Of a stretch of DNA of 64,000 nucleotides, positions 8,735-18,097 are shown piece after piece. Positions within the stretch are counted from its first letter, which is position 1; every line of letters begins with the position of its first letter. The notes under the pieces are model-generated. The model was not told where the DNA came from and made no database searches. It worked only from the letters and a program-made list of their open reading frames with translations. This stretch comes from Gloeotrichia echinulata CP02 (GTDB taxonomy: Bacteria > Cyanobacteriota > Cyanobacteriia > Cyanobacteriales > Nostocaceae): assembly GCA_038087035.1 (NCBI GenBank), contig CP051187.1, forward strand, positions 5,213,001 to 5,277,000. Direction: 5' to 3'. A program made the position numbers and the translations under genes.

Positions 8735-9811
8735 TTAACTGAAGGCTTCCGACAGGTATTCAGCAGCAGCAGCGACAACGGCGATCGCATTTTCATAATC
8801 TAGGCGCGTAGGTCCCAAAACGCCCACGCTTCCTACTGGTACTTTACCTCGACGATAGGTAGAAGATATCAAAGTACAAGTGCGTATTGGTTCTAGGGGA
8901 TTTTCTGCGCCAATGCGAACAGTTACCCGCGACTTACCTAAATCTTCAGGTTCGGAAGCCTCAAATATCAATCGCCACAGTTGGTCTTGTTCTTCTTCTA
9001 ATAAGTGGATAATTGTTTGCACTTGCTGTAATTGGGAAAATTCTGGCTGGCGTAAAACTTCTCCCACACCCCGAACCATAATTTGTGTAGCAGCTGGTGC
9101 TAAAGTGCGACGGGTCAATTCGGCCAGGGAATTTTTCAAGAATTCGCCATAGCGTTGGAATTCCTGATCTAATTCAGTCCAGTCGAGAGTGGCTAATTCC
9201 AACAAACTTCGCCCCCGCAAATGGCTATTTAAAAAGTTAGAAACAATGTGCAATTCCCGATCTATGACTTCTGGATCGAATTTTGTTTCTGCTGATGATG
9301 ACGCCAAATCTATCAATCGCGAATGTGTTTCATAACTTTCTGTCACCACAATCAGCATAATCTTTCCTGCTTCAATTTGCACCAATTGCAAATGTCGCAA
9401 CATTACTTTACTGCTTTGCGGCATGGTAATCAAACCAATACAACCACTTAAATTAGCCAAAATTTGCGCCGCGCCTTGTAGTAGCGCTTCTAAACTCCAA
9501 TCTTCCCAGTGGAGCCGATTTTGCAGTGCCAGTTCTACCTCTTTTGCTAAAATTTCTGAAGGTGTAATTAGCTGGTCAACATAAATGCGATAACCAGAGT
9601 CAGAAGGTACTCGTCCAGCAGAGGTGTGTGGTTGGTAAAGTAACCCAGATTTTTCTAAGACGTTCATCACATTGCGAATTGTTGCTGGGCTGACACCCAG
9701 GTCAAACTCTTCGATCAGTGCTTTTGAACCAACAGGCTCTGCTGTAGCAATATAGTGCCTTACAGTTGCCCAAAGTATATGCTGTTGTCGATTTGTCAAC
9801 TGGACTTGCAT
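8735..9811 (-). CDS. hrcA: Heat-inducible transcription repressor HrcA
   Basis: 358 residues, the usual length. The N-terminal winged helix (residues ~5-75) contains EPVGSKAL, SPATIRNVMNVLEKSGLL and SAGRVPSDSGYRIYVD, all typical of HrcA. The C-terminal half includes the dimerisation/inserted domain and ends with VGVLGPTRLDYENAI, the conserved HrcA tail. HrcA binds CIRCE operators (TTAGCACTC inverted repeats) at groESL-type operons and is refolded by GroEL. No CIRCE was found in this window, so the gene does not appear to be autoregulated here. It stands alone, not with grpE-dnaK. Confidence 0.93.
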   Translation of the reverse strand: MQVQLTNRQQHILWATVRHYIATAEPVGSKALIEEFDLGVSPATIRNVMNVLEKSGLLYQPHTSAGRVPSDSGYRIYVDQLITPSEILAKEVELALQNRLHWEDWSLEALLQGAAQILANLSGCIGLITMPQSSKVMLRHLQLVQIEAGKIMLIVVTESYETHSRLIDLASSSAETKFDPEVIDRELHIVSNFLNSHLRGRSLLELATLDWTELDQEFQRYGEFLKNSLAELTRRTLAPAATQIMVRGVGEVLRQPEFSQLQQVQTIIHLLEEEQDQLWRLIFEASEPEDLGKSRVTVRIGAENPLEPIRTCTLISSTYRRGKVPVGSVGVLGPTRLDYENAIAVVAAAAEYLSEAFS

Positions 9812-10195
9812 AAGAAATCTGTTACTGAAGGCAAATTTTCACGAAACTTTGCAAATATTTTTTGGTTTTATCGCCAAAGGTAAAAATAATAATAGTTATT
9901 TAAGATAGCAAGTTATTTGATTTTATAGTAAAATTGACACTCCCCGCCCCCATAAATAGAATTTAGTGGCTTGCTCGGCGTGGATAACTTGGTCATCAAA
10001 GGCGGACATCAGGACAAATGAACAAGGCGCTAGGCAATAGGTAGGTAGTAGTGTTTTGTACTCAGTCTGAGATGGCTACTCTGTATTTAGGTTGAGCTAT
10101 GCACCTTTTACCCGTATTTTCCCATATTATTATACATAAAATTGTTAGTTTAGATACTAATTTTTTTATGTTTTTCAGATATATTTTATCTGTTT
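9812..10195. other. Intergenic region with an IS-end remnant
   Basis: No gene seen. At about 9937 the sequence TTGACACTCCCCGCC matches the outer end of the TnpB element right end at 10199, suggesting a solo or degraded IS end. The rest is AT-rich and featureless. Confidence 0.4.
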
Positions 10196-10196
10196 A

Positions 10197-10505
10197 ATTG
10201 ACACTCCCCACGGCTAAAGCCGGGGGATTCCAGCGTCACTGACGTTCCTTGCTTTTACAGGTCTTCTCCCAAGGGGAGACGCCAAGGGCGATGCGACCAA
10301 TAGAAGTAGAGGGAACATCACGAAAAAGCGTTACTTCCCGTCTGCTCGACGGTAGCGTTTGCACGACTTAAAATTACTTTGGCTGCATTCACATCTCGTT
10401 GGGATACATATCCACAATGTGGACAGGAATGGGTACGAGTGCTTAGGGATTTCTGAACTCTAGCACCACAATTACTACAGTCCTGGCTTGTGAAGAAGTA
10501 TGGGA
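10197..10505 (-). mobile_element. Truncated tnpB element: C-terminal zinc-ribbon fragment plus right end
   Basis: Minus-strand translation of 10505-10318 gives CSNCGARVQKSLSTR, CPHCGYVSQRDVNAA and a short tail ending at TGA (10318-10320). This is the zinc ribbon and last RuvC Asp of a TnpB. It is followed by a typical right end with hairpin CCCCACGGC, TAAA, GCCGGGGG (10206-10226) and the terminal GTGTCAA. Everything upstream of the ribbon is missing. The fragment starts directly after the rhodanese stop codon, so the deletion or insertion point abuts that gene. Confidence 0.8.
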
Positions 10506-10506
10506 G

Positions 10507-10866
10507 CTAATATTGGGGAATGGTAGGGTCAACTAACCGGGAGTAGTTATCAATACCACCGGAAATATTTTTAACATTTGTAAATCCTTGAGCAAGTAAC
10601 CATTGGCACATTTGGGCAGAGCGAATACCGTGGTGACAAAGTACAAGGGTTTCAGCATGGGGATTTAAGAGAGTAGGGACTTGATCGCCCCATTCGACAA
10701 ATTCACTCAGGGGTAGATTAACAAAACCCTCAATACTAGCGATCGCCAATTCTTGGGGTTCGCGCACATCCACTAACTGAATACTAGAATCACCAGCAGA
10801 CAAACGTTCTGCCAGATCCTCTACACTAATTTGAGTAATGGGTTGACTAAAAGATTTCCCTGTCAT
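10507..10866 (-). CDS. Single-domain rhodanese (sulfurtransferase family)
   Basis: 119 residues covering one rhodanese fold. VDVREPQELAIASI is the conserved strand and turn. CHHGIRSAQM is the active loop with catalytic Cys followed by basic and hydroxyl residues. SGGIDNYSRLVDPTIP closes the domain. Such proteins carry persulfide sulfur; the physiological acceptor is unknown. ATG at 10866. The gene ends two bases from a TnpB remnant, but the C-terminus matches the normal end of the family, so it seems intact. Confidence 0.88.
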   Translation of the reverse strand: MTGKSFSQPITQISVEDLAERLSAGDSSIQLVDVREPQELAIASIEGFVNLPLSEFVEWGDQVPTLLNPHAETLVLCHHGIRSAQMCQWLLAQGFTNVKNISGGIDNYSRLVDPTIPQY

Positions 10867-10905
10867 AAGTTTTTTGTAAACAATCCTATATTATTTATAA
10901 CGGCT

Positions 10906-11126
10906 GTCATTTGTCATTTGTCATTTGTCATTTGTCATTTGTCATTTGTCATTTGTCAATCCCCATTTCCCATTTCCCAATCCCCAATCCCCAATCCCCA
11001 ATCCCCAATCCCCAATCCCCATTTCCCAATCCCCAATCCCCAATCCCCAATCCCCATTTCCCAATCCCCAATCCCCAATCCCCAATCCCCAATCCCCAAT
11101 CCCCAATCCCCAATCCCCATTTCCCA
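10906..11126. repeat. Two abutting heptamer STRR arrays (TCATTTG and CCCCAAT)
   Basis: 10906-10958 consists of GTCATTT heptamers; 10977-11126 is CCCCAAT heptamers with scattered CCCATTT variants. These are short tandemly repeated repetitive sequences typical of heterocystous cyanobacteria. The open frames across them are artefacts of seven-base periodicity. Confidence 0.9.
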
Positions 11127-11143
11127 ATTAAGACAGGTCTAAT

Positions 11144-12802
11144 GTGAATAGCCAACGCTCATTATTTGGTTTTTTAGTTGCTGGTGCGATCGCACTGATA
11201 GTGATTGTTATTGCTGGCTTTTACTGGTTTTTTCCCAAAAGTCCGGTTAGCCTGATTGCTCCTACCTCCCAGCCTGGTGCTGCTATATTTGTATCGAAAC
11301 TTGCTCCGGTGATGGTGTCATTGCTGGATAATCCAGACCGACTGCAGGCTTTGGAGCGTCAAGGAGAAGTTTCTCAACTCAAAACCAGTTTATTGGCTAA
11401 TAGTGCCATAAATTACGAACAAGATATTAAACCCTGGTTAGGGAATGAAATTACATTGGCTGTCACCAGCTTAGACCTGGATCGCGACCCAGAGAATGGA
11501 CAGCAGCCAGGGTATCTCATGGTACTAGCAACTAGACAACCAGAGAAAAGCCGCGAGTTTTTAGAATTGTTGTTTTCTAAGCGGGTATTAGCTGGAGGAA
11601 ACTTAGCCACCGAAGAATATAATGGTGTGAAGCTGCTTTATGACAATCAGCCACCATTGCAGGACCTGCTAGCTGGTGCATTTGTTGGCAATGGTTTTGT
11701 ATTGTTTGCTAATGATCCCAAAGTCCTGCGGGAAGCTATTAATAACGTCCAAGCTCCCGATGTAAATTTAAGCAGTTCTAGCGAATATCAAAAAACTATC
11801 CAACAATTACCCAAAGGTGCTTTGGCTACAGCCTTCCTGAATCTGCCAATTGTCGCCAAATGGCAAGGTTTAGAACTGAGGGAACCAACTTATACTAGCC
11901 AAATTATTTCTTTGGTATTGAATCCTCAAGGATTATTGGCAGAAACTAGCCTTCTGAGTGTAACAGAAATCGTACCCCCATCTGCGCCACTGGCTCAACC
12001 TGTAGGCGCATTGCAATATATTCCTGAATCTGCTGGCTTGGTAATTGCTGGCGCCAATTTGAGCAATTTGGGAGACAGCGATTTAGCCAAATTCACAAGA
12101 CAAGCGACAACAACGCTATATGGTGCTGGGGAAGATATAACTTCTAAATTAGTCAAACCCTTAGCAGATCTGCAAAAACGCTGGGGTCTAAACTTGTCAC
12201 AAGATATTTTCAGTTGGGTAGAAAGAGAATACGCCATAGCATTATTAGCCCAAAAGGAGCAAACAATAGCCAATTGGGTGTTTGTCGTCGAAAAATCCCC
12301 AGGATTATCAGAAGGTATTGCTCATTTAGATGCGATCGCCTCCGCCAATGGACTTAACACTAGTTCCCTCAGCCTCGATCAGCAAAAAATCTTCGCCTGG
12401 ACAGAGTTAACACCTGCTACTCAACAAACCGACACCAAAGACAAACCATCCTTTAGTATCGAGGCGAAAGTACAGGCTGTACATACAACCCTGGGAAATT
12501 ACGAAATTTTCGCTTCCAACTTGGAAACAATCAACGAAATCCTGATAGCTAAGGAAGATTCCCTGATTGAAAACCCCAATTTCCAAAATAATATCGCGGT
12601 CATTCCCCAACCCAACCAAGGTTATATATATCTGGACTGGACAAAAACTCAAAAACTTTTAGAGCGTCAACAACCGATACTCAAACTAGTAGAAATAGTA
12701 GGTAAACCATTATTCCACAACCTGCGATCGCTCACAGTTAGTAGTTACGGTAGCGATAGCGGATTCCTCAAAGGTGGTATCTTCTTCCAAATCCAGCCTT
12801 GA
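11144..12802 (+). CDS. DUF3352-family membrane-anchored protein
   Basis: 552 residues. An N-terminal signal anchor (LVAGAIALIVIVIAGFYWFF, residues ~10-29) leads to a large extracytoplasmic domain. The opening PTSQPGAAIFVSKLAPVMVSLLDNPDRL and the repeated sub-domains (about 60-240, 290-400 and 420-550) match the DUF3352 architecture common in cyanobacteria. Function unknown; the internal repeat of alpha/beta units suggests a periplasmic scaffold. The start is GTG at 11144, just after a heptamer array; the overlapping ATG at 11142 is out of frame. Confidence 0.75.
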   Translation: MNSQRSLFGFLVAGAIALIVIVIAGFYWFFPKSPVSLIAPTSQPGAAIFVSKLAPVMVSLLDNPDRLQALERQGEVSQLKTSLLANSAINYEQDIKPWLGNEITLAVTSLDLDRDPENGQQPGYLMVLATRQPEKSREFLELLFSKRVLAGGNLATEEYNGVKLLYDNQPPLQDLLAGAFVGNGFVLFANDPKVLREAINNVQAPDVNLSSSSEYQKTIQQLPKGALATAFLNLPIVAKWQGLELREPTYTSQIISLVLNPQGLLAETSLLSVTEIVPPSAPLAQPVGALQYIPESAGLVIAGANLSNLGDSDLAKFTRQATTTLYGAGEDITSKLVKPLADLQKRWGLNLSQDIFSWVEREYAIALLAQKEQTIANWVFVVEKSPGLSEGIAHLDAIASANGLNTSSLSLDQQKIFAWTELTPATQQTDTKDKPSFSIEAKVQAVHTTLGNYEIFASNLETINEILIAKEDSLIENPNFQNNIAVIPQPNQGYIYLDWTKTQKLLERQQPILKLVEIVGKPLFHNLRSLTVSSYGSDSGFLKGGIFFQIQP

Positions 12803-12865
12803 GGAGTTTGGAGTTAGGAGAAAATCGTAGGTTGGGTTGAGGCTTTGCGTTCGCCCTTCTCTATG

Positions 12866-13002
12866 ATATCATGTCCGGTCAATTACCCATAATAAAACAC
12901 CCCACCCCCAACCCCTAAGCGCTTGCGCTTAGGGGAGACAAAGCACAGCTTTGGCTCTTTGGGGTTCTTCAGGTTTAGTAAGTAATTAAGCGGACATGAT
13001 AT
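12866..13002. repeat. MITE family B, copy 1
   Basis: 137 bp bounded by inverted repeats ATATCATGTCCG (12866-12877) and CGGACATGATAT (12991-13002), with TAATTA-like extensions. The interior has CACCCC and AGGGG blocks around CTAAGCGCTTGCGCTTAG. A second copy with the same ends is at 40119-40266. The right end supplies the last codons of the neighbouring transposase frame. Confidence 0.8.
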
Positions 13003-13709
13003 GAGAGGCTGCGCCAAGGCGTTCCCGCAGAGTAACCCAACAAACCCTTATTAGCTGTTTTAAAATTTATCCGGTGGAGAACCACCTGCACAATCCATCG
13101 GCAAAAGTTCATTACCCACTGCATGAAAGGCTCACCATCAAAGCCGCCATCTACCCAAATGGTTGTCAAGCGAAATACCTGATCTTGAGACTGCTTGACT
13201 CGTTTGAGAACTTGCTTACCTCCTTCCCTGCGGGACGCTAACGCGAACACGCTCACCGACACTGCCGTGACCAAGACTCGCAAAACTAGCCCCAAGGTAT
13301 CGACTGTCATAAATCGTTTGCGTCCCTTGATTTTCTTGCCTGCATCAAAGCCTACGGATTGACTTACCATCGCGGCACTTTTCACACTTTGACTGTCGAT
13401 AATCGCCTCCGACGGACTCGGATGGCGCTCCTGTTCAATCCGAATCCAATAGAGCAGACTATCATGAATTTTCAACCACGTCCCATCTTTGCGCCAATTG
13501 CGAAAATAGGTGTACACTGTCTGCCACACAGGAAAATCACCGGGTAAGGCTCGCCATTGGACTCCCTCAACTAGAACATAGAAGATGGCGTTGAGGACTT
13601 GCCACATATCAACTTCACGCTTGCGACCACCGGGTTTCGGTTCTGGAATCATATCACTGAGAAATTCATATTGGGCACTGGTCAGATTGCTGGGGTATGC
13701 TTTACTCAT
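12975..13709 (-). pseudogene. IS5-family transposase, 3'-truncated
   Basis: The N-terminal two thirds are a typical IS5-group transposase: YPSNLTSAQYEFLSDMIP, GVQWRALPGDFPVWQTVYTYF, the first catalytic Asp in EAIIDSQSVK and the second in IWVDGGFDG. After NFCRWIVQVVL the family sequence stops; the catalytic Glu region is absent, replaced by repeat sequence and finally by MITE B (last residues HVRLITY). A short dispersed repeat is also inserted in frame at 13231-13258 (residues VFALASR). It cannot be an active transposase. Confidence 0.8.
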
Positions 13710-13797
13710 GTTGCTCTCTCGGTGCTGTCTAATATCTATTCACAGCTTATACCGAGAGAGCTTTTTTACAACATCCCCGACTTTTCAAACAACCTCT
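13003..13797 (-). mobile_element. Truncated IS5-type insertion sequence
   Basis: The 5' end is recognisable: on the minus strand GAGGTTGTTTGAAAAGTCG begins near 13797, a common left terminus of cyanobacterial IS5 elements, and runs to the transposase start at 13709. The opposite terminus is missing; the element stops near 13075 and repeat DNA plus MITE B follow. Confidence 0.65.
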
Positions 13798-14587
13798 TAG
13801 ATAACAACTAGCTTTACTTAACATGCATAGATTCTAGTTTTATTTGAAAAAAATTACAAGTCTACCAAATATCAATATTTTTTATATGACGAATATTAAA
13901 TGAATTTGTTGTAGCAGAAGAAACTATATTTCAAAAAACAAAAAAATAAATATGCCTGAAAGCTTTACCAAATAAGCAATAGATAATAATGGATTGCCGA
14001 GATTAAAGGTAACATTTATTTGCGCCAAAATAGAAATTGCGTATTGATGTAGCGATAAAATTAGGACTTATGGATTGACAATAAACATCTGATATAGGGC
14101 ATTTCTGCTAAGTTTTGAAAACAACGTCTTTTTGTAATTTTCAATCATTAAAAATTATCTTCTAACTAATTAATTACAACAAAAACTTATCTTTATTCCT
14201 TGTCTGACTGACTTAAAAATACTTTGTGTCTTCTCTGCGTTCGCAGAGCGTGCATAGCCGATGGTTAAGCTATATATTCTTTGTGCAATTAAGCCATTAA
14301 TCTAGATGCAGAATTTTATTTGACCCTTGTTTTCTTAGGTCTTGTGAGAAATCCGGGTTGAGCCTTTAGACCTCAATCATCCCCCCATATTTCTCTACCT
14401 TAAGAGCGGGACGAGTGTCGTAGACAGAGGCTACGTCAACGGCTCCGCTGAGTACAAGTCTCCCCCTGCTCTTTCACAACGCTAGATTGTGGCACATTAA
14501 AATCTGGCACATCTTATGGGAAATCACGGTTTTTTTGTTACTCTAGGTATAGAGAATAACTACTTAATAGCCTGTTGGAGGGCTGCT
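13798..14587. other. Intergenic region without recognised gene
   Basis: About 790 bp, strongly AT-rich to 14200, then fragments of dispersed repeats: TCTGCGTTCGCAGAGCGTGC (14236-14255) and GTGTCGTAGACAGAGGCTAC (14414-14433). No coding frame of good quality was seen. Confidence 0.45.
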
Positions 14588-15091
14588 ATGAAGTATCATC
14601 GCCCCCGACTTCTGTTTCGAGCCGGCTGGGTTTTGGCTATATTGACAGCGATCACTGCTACGCCTGTAATCGCACAGACAGCAAATTTTGATCCCATCAA
14701 GCTGTCATCAGATTTTCAAACAACAAAAAAAGTAACTGTTTCTGGCTACACAGGGGGTTCTTACTCCTTGTCAGCGATTCGTAACCGCGATGACGATAAG
14801 AATGCTTGCGTTGGGTATGCTGATACCACTCCCGATCACATCTTGGTTTTGGAAAAAGACTTTTCTAATCTACAAATACTCATCAACAGTGGTGGTTATG
14901 ACACTACTTTAGTTATCCAAGGACCAGAGGAAAATAAAATTCATTGCGGCGATGACACTGGTAAGAGTAAAGATGCTAGTATTCCAGACCGCACATGGCA
15001 AAAAGGAATTTATAAAATTTGGGTAGGTACATTCAATTCTGACGTTAGGCGTAACTACACTCTGACAGTGCAGCTGACAAATGACAAATGA
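14588..15091 (+). CDS. Small secreted protein with PPC-like beta-sandwich
   Basis: Start chosen at ATG 14588 because GGAGG lies 7 bp upstream and the product then begins with a basic N-terminus and a Sec signal peptide (LAILTAITATPVIAQ). The frame opens further upstream at 14516 but without a ribosome-binding site. The mature ~140 residues contain SGYTGGSYSL, CVGYADTTPDHIL, a core LQILINSGGYDTTLVIQGP, CGDDTG, and KGIYKIWVGTF. This resembles the pre-peptidase C-terminal (PPC) beta-sandwich found in secreted cyanobacterial proteins. No catalytic residues are recognised. Confidence 0.72.
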   Translation: MKYHRPRLLFRAGWVLAILTAITATPVIAQTANFDPIKLSSDFQTTKKVTVSGYTGGSYSLSAIRNRDDDKNACVGYADTTPDHILVLEKDFSNLQILINSGGYDTTLVIQGPEENKIHCGDDTGKSKDASIPDRTWQKGIYKIWVGTFNSDVRRNYTLTVQLTNDK

Positions 15092-15372
15092 CCGTTCCCT
15101 ACGGGACGCTACGCTTAAGCAAAGCTATGCCGCAGGCTTTACGCGTTGGCGGAGCCTAAGAAGAGAAGCGTGTCGTAGACAGAGGCTACGCCAATGACAA
15201 GCTCAGTACAAGTTTTGAATTTTGGATTAAATCTAAAATTCTGCGGAGCCTGCAAGATACCGAAACAATCTAAAATCTAAAATCTAAAATCTAAAATCTA
15301 AAATTGGATTGGTCAACCGTTAACCGATAATATAGCAGTGTAGCTCGTTTTGCTTTCCGAGGGTATTAACTA
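15092..15372. repeat. Cluster of short dispersed repeats
   Basis: Contains TTCCCTACGGGACGCTACGC, GCCGCAGGCTTTACGCGTTGG and GTGTCGTAGACAGAGGCTAC, all seen elsewhere in the window, then five ATCTAAA heptamers (15270-15304). No gene. Confidence 0.7.
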
Positions 15373-16137
15373 GTGCTATCTACACTGCTTACCGACTTTC
15401 GTATCATATTTGAACGTGACCCAGCTGCCCGTAATTTGTTGGAAGTCTTGTTTTGCTACCCTGGTTTGCAAGCCCTGTTATGCCATCGGCTCGCTCACTG
15501 GCTGCATATTATTGGTATTCCTTTTATTCCCCGTCTGATTTCTCACTTAGGTAGATTTTTCACAGGGATTGAAATCCACCCAGGCGCAACAATTGGCAAA
15601 GGGGTGTTTATTGACCACGGTATGGGTGTAGTAATTGGCGAAACTGCGATCATCGGCGACTATGCCTTAATTTATCAAGGTGTCACCCTTGGTGGAACTG
15701 GTAAAGACAGTGGCAAGCGCCATCCCACTGTAGGCGAAAATGTCGTTGTGGGTGCTGGTGCGAAAGTCCTGGGGAATATCCAAATCGGTAATAATGTCCG
15801 CATTGGCGCCGGGTCAGTGGTTCTCAGGGATGTACCTTCTAATTGCACTGTTGTAGGCGTACCCGGTCGGATTGTCTACCGTTCTGGTGTGCGCGTTGCT
15901 CCCCTAGAACATAACAACTTACCAGATTCTGAAGCCGAAGTGATTCGCGCTTTAGTTGACCGCATTGAGTCTCTAGAACAACAAATACAAACTCTCAAGC
16001 CCCTTTACTCTTCTGCAAAAGTTCCGGTTTTGGTGGGTAAATTAGCCTATGACGAAGGTAATTTACCAACAGATGCTCTTCAGTGTAACCTCAGAGATCA
16101 CGCGATTCAGAAATTCCTCGATGGTGCAGGGATTTGA
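15373..16137 (+). CDS. cysE: Serine O-acetyltransferase
   Basis: Transfers acetyl from acetyl-CoA to L-serine, giving O-acetylserine, the substrate of the CysK encoded at 38992. 254 residues. The N-terminal helical domain (FRIIFERDPAARNLLEVL, residues 9-26, and CHRLAHWL) is followed by the left-handed beta-helix: IHPGATIGKGVFIDHGMGVVIGETA with the catalytic His/Asp, and GGTGKDSGKRHPTVGENV. The C-terminal extension ends in a coiled helix (ALVDRIESLEQQIQTLK), usual in cyanobacteria. GTG start at 15373, with GAGGG (15359-15363) upstream. Confidence 0.93.
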   Translation: MLSTLLTDFRIIFERDPAARNLLEVLFCYPGLQALLCHRLAHWLHIIGIPFIPRLISHLGRFFTGIEIHPGATIGKGVFIDHGMGVVIGETAIIGDYALIYQGVTLGGTGKDSGKRHPTVGENVVVGAGAKVLGNIQIGNNVRIGAGSVVLRDVPSNCTVVGVPGRIVYRSGVRVAPLEHNNLPDSEAEVIRALVDRIESLEQQIQTLKPLYSSAKVPVLVGKLAYDEGNLPTDALQCNLRDHAIQKFLDGAGI

Positions 16138-16149
16138 GAAAGTGAGCCG

Positions 16150-16344
16150 TCAAGGATTAATTTCTTGGCTAGACCAAGTGTGGTTATCGTCCCGTAAGTA
16201 TAGCCAGCGATTTTGTGGTTCACCGCGCAACTCTAAATGATCTACTTGCACAGGTTCAAGTAGCAATAGACAAAAATTAGGTAATGGCTGATTGGGGTTG
16301 GGTGGTGGTGGAGTAAATGCGGCTTTCTCCTGCTCTACAAAACT
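16150..16344 (-). pseudogene. 3' fragment of a pyridoxamine-5'-phosphate-oxidase-like gene
   Basis: The minus strand from 16344 to a TGA at 16150-16152 encodes 64 residues: SFVEQEKAAF, PPPPNPNQPLPNFCLLLLEP, VQVDHLELRGEPQNRWLY, then WSSQEINP. This looks like the C-terminal part of a PNPOx-like flavin-binding protein. The frame is closed upstream by a TAG, and the matching N-terminal part lies on the far side of the IS607 element at 18098-18160. Confidence 0.55.
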
Positions 16345-16460
16345 TGGCTAAACTTATTCAAGTCTCACCATTCAACTAGAAATAAGTATTTCTAGAGGGT
16401 CTGCTTCCTGCTTCATCCAAGGTAGTCGGCTACTTCTTGTCCACAGGCGTTAAGTTTCGG

Positions 16461-17639
16461 TCAAGCCAACCGTACTTTATTTTTAGGGGCATTCTCAAGA
16501 TTTTTGGCAGCATTTTCATCACGATCTTGAGAATGCTGACAAACTTTGCAATTAAATATTCGGTCTGATAACTTCATGTCTTGGATAGAATTACACTTAG
16601 AACAAGTTTTAGAACTTGGATACCATCTATCTACAAGTTCTACCTTTGTTCCATAATGAGCCTGCTTATAAATAAACTGACGACGAATTTCGTAAAAACA
16701 GTTGTTACTTATAGCATTGGCTAACTTGTGATTGGCAATCATCCCGCTGACGTTGAGATCTTCAATCCGAATTATGTAAGCCTTTCGACTTAAAGAAGTC
16801 GTCATTTTCTGCGTTGTATCTTGTCTTATATTAGCGATACGCGCATTCAATTGAGCCACTTTCAGATAAAAACTACGAGCTTTCTTTGATGCAACGATCT
16901 TAAGCTTTTTATTTCCTAAGACTTTATTGCGATTACGCCACTGAATCTTACCGAGCTTGGTTTTCGCTCTTGTGGTAGAAGCAGGCATCTCGTATTTTGA
17001 ACCGTCCGTTGCTGTTGCTAGACATTTTACGCCCAAATCCACACCAATTTTTTCGATTGGATGAATAATAGGCGGAATTTTTTCGGCATCCAATACGAAA
17101 GAAACGAACCACTTATTGGCACTTCTTGAAACTGTAAAAGTTTGAGAACTACAGATGAAGTTGATTCGTTCTTTAATTCTAAATGTTTTCATCCCAGGTA
17201 AATTAATTCGCTTACCTGGTTTAATCACAACTCGATTGGTAAAGGGTAAGGCAGGTTTACCTTTTTCTGGGTAAATACCAGAGGTTTTGTAAACAGTGAA
17301 GGAATCGCCCTTCTTTTTTGATTTTTTCTTTGGGAAGCCCGACTTACCTTCACGCCATCTCGAAAAAGCATTTTTTAAATCAATGAATGCTGACTGATAA
17401 ACAGTGGATGGATATGATTTCATCCATGCATACTCAGGACGAAGCATTGTGATTTGGGTAAATACTTTCTTAATGGCATCAATTCTTTTGGAGTCAGACG
17501 CTTTCACGTTTTCAAGACTCCAAGAAGCTGTGAGCAAGTCCAACCCAAGGTTGTAGACAAATCGCTTAAACCCAGCATTGCCACGCATCAAGGAGGTTTC
17601 AACTTTATTCAGTTTTAATTCTCGTTTGATAGCATACAT
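16461..17639 (-). CDS. tnpB: TnpB RNA-guided nuclease (IS607-associated)
   Basis: 392 residues with a complete set of nuclease features. The N-terminal wedge/REC region includes RFVYNLGLDL and KKSKKKGDSF. RuvC carboxylates are in IGVDLGVKC (Asp), IRIEDLNVSGM (Glu) and SQDRDENAAKNL (Asp). The zinc ribbon is intact: CSKC at ~345 and CKVC at ~365. Apparently a functional TnpB. Its guide RNA would extend past the 3' end into the flanking 16345-16460 segment. ATG at 17639. Confidence 0.88.
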   Translation of the reverse strand: MYAIKRELKLNKVETSLMRGNAGFKRFVYNLGLDLLTASWSLENVKASDSKRIDAIKKVFTQITMLRPEYAWMKSYPSTVYQSAFIDLKNAFSRWREGKSGFPKKKSKKKGDSFTVYKTSGIYPEKGKPALPFTNRVVIKPGKRINLPGMKTFRIKERINFICSSQTFTVSRSANKWFVSFVLDAEKIPPIIHPIEKIGVDLGVKCLATATDGSKYEMPASTTRAKTKLGKIQWRNRNKVLGNKKLKIVASKKARSFYLKVAQLNARIANIRQDTTQKMTTSLSRKAYIIRIEDLNVSGMIANHKLANAISNNCFYEIRRQFIYKQAHYGTKVELVDRWYPSSKTCSKCNSIQDMKLSDRIFNCKVCQHSQDRDENAAKNLENAPKNKVRLA

Positions 17640-17680
17640 AACTAAATCTTAGTAAACTTGTCTACAAAACTAAGTATACT

Positions 17681-18097
17681 TCATTCTGTACAAGGATCAA
17701 TACCGTCAACAATCTTTTTTACTTTCGACTTGTATTTTCGCAGCCCGTACAAACGAGATGAAAAGCAATGGATAATTGATAACAAATCTTGGGTCAACTC
17801 TTCATGAGGAGACAAGGTTTCGGCGTTGGCAACAACAATTAAACCACCTCCCCACAACACAATCTGTTCGACTAACTCAAATCCAAATCGGCAAAGTCGA
17901 TCTTTGTGTGCTACATATATTACTTTGACTTCTCCCTGAATAGCGAAACGCACAAGCTGTAAAAATTTGGGGCGCTTAAAATTTAAGCCACCACCAATCT
18001 CTTGAATTGAATCAGTGATGGCAACGCCTTGGGCGAGTACAAACTGTTCCATTGCCTGAGCTTGACTAATTAAATCACCCTTTTGTCCTGCGGAGGA
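17681..18097 (-). pseudogene. tnpA: IS607 TnpA serine recombinase, N-terminally truncated
   Basis: Residues after the break (QKGDLISQAQAMEQFVLAQG) run into the conserved IS607 TnpA sequence: IQEIGGGLNFKRPKFLQLV, VIYVAHKDRLCRFGFELVE, and a C-terminus with CFSSRLYGLRKYKSKVKK. The MerR-like DNA-binding domain and the catalytic Ser of the YARVSS motif are gone, so it cannot catalyse recombination. The usable open frame from ATG 18052 is 123 residues. Confidence 0.8.

Larger units (their letters stand above)
16350..18097 (-). mobile_element. IS607-type element (truncated tnpA plus tnpB)
   Basis: A serine-recombinase tnpA fragment followed 41 bp later by a full-length tnpB on the same strand, the IS607 arrangement. 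It lies between two pieces of one host gene (16150-16344 and 18098-18160). The element lacks the 5' part of tnpA, so the boundary at 18097 is a deletion point and not a natural end. The 16345-16460 boundary region contains no recognised terminal repeat; IS607 elements have none. Confidence 0.7.

Noticed and set aside
10906..11155. Open frames over heptamer repeats on both strands
   Set aside because: Seven-base periodicity gives stop-free frames by chance; the peptides are only repeats such as NPQSPIP or GIGDWGL.
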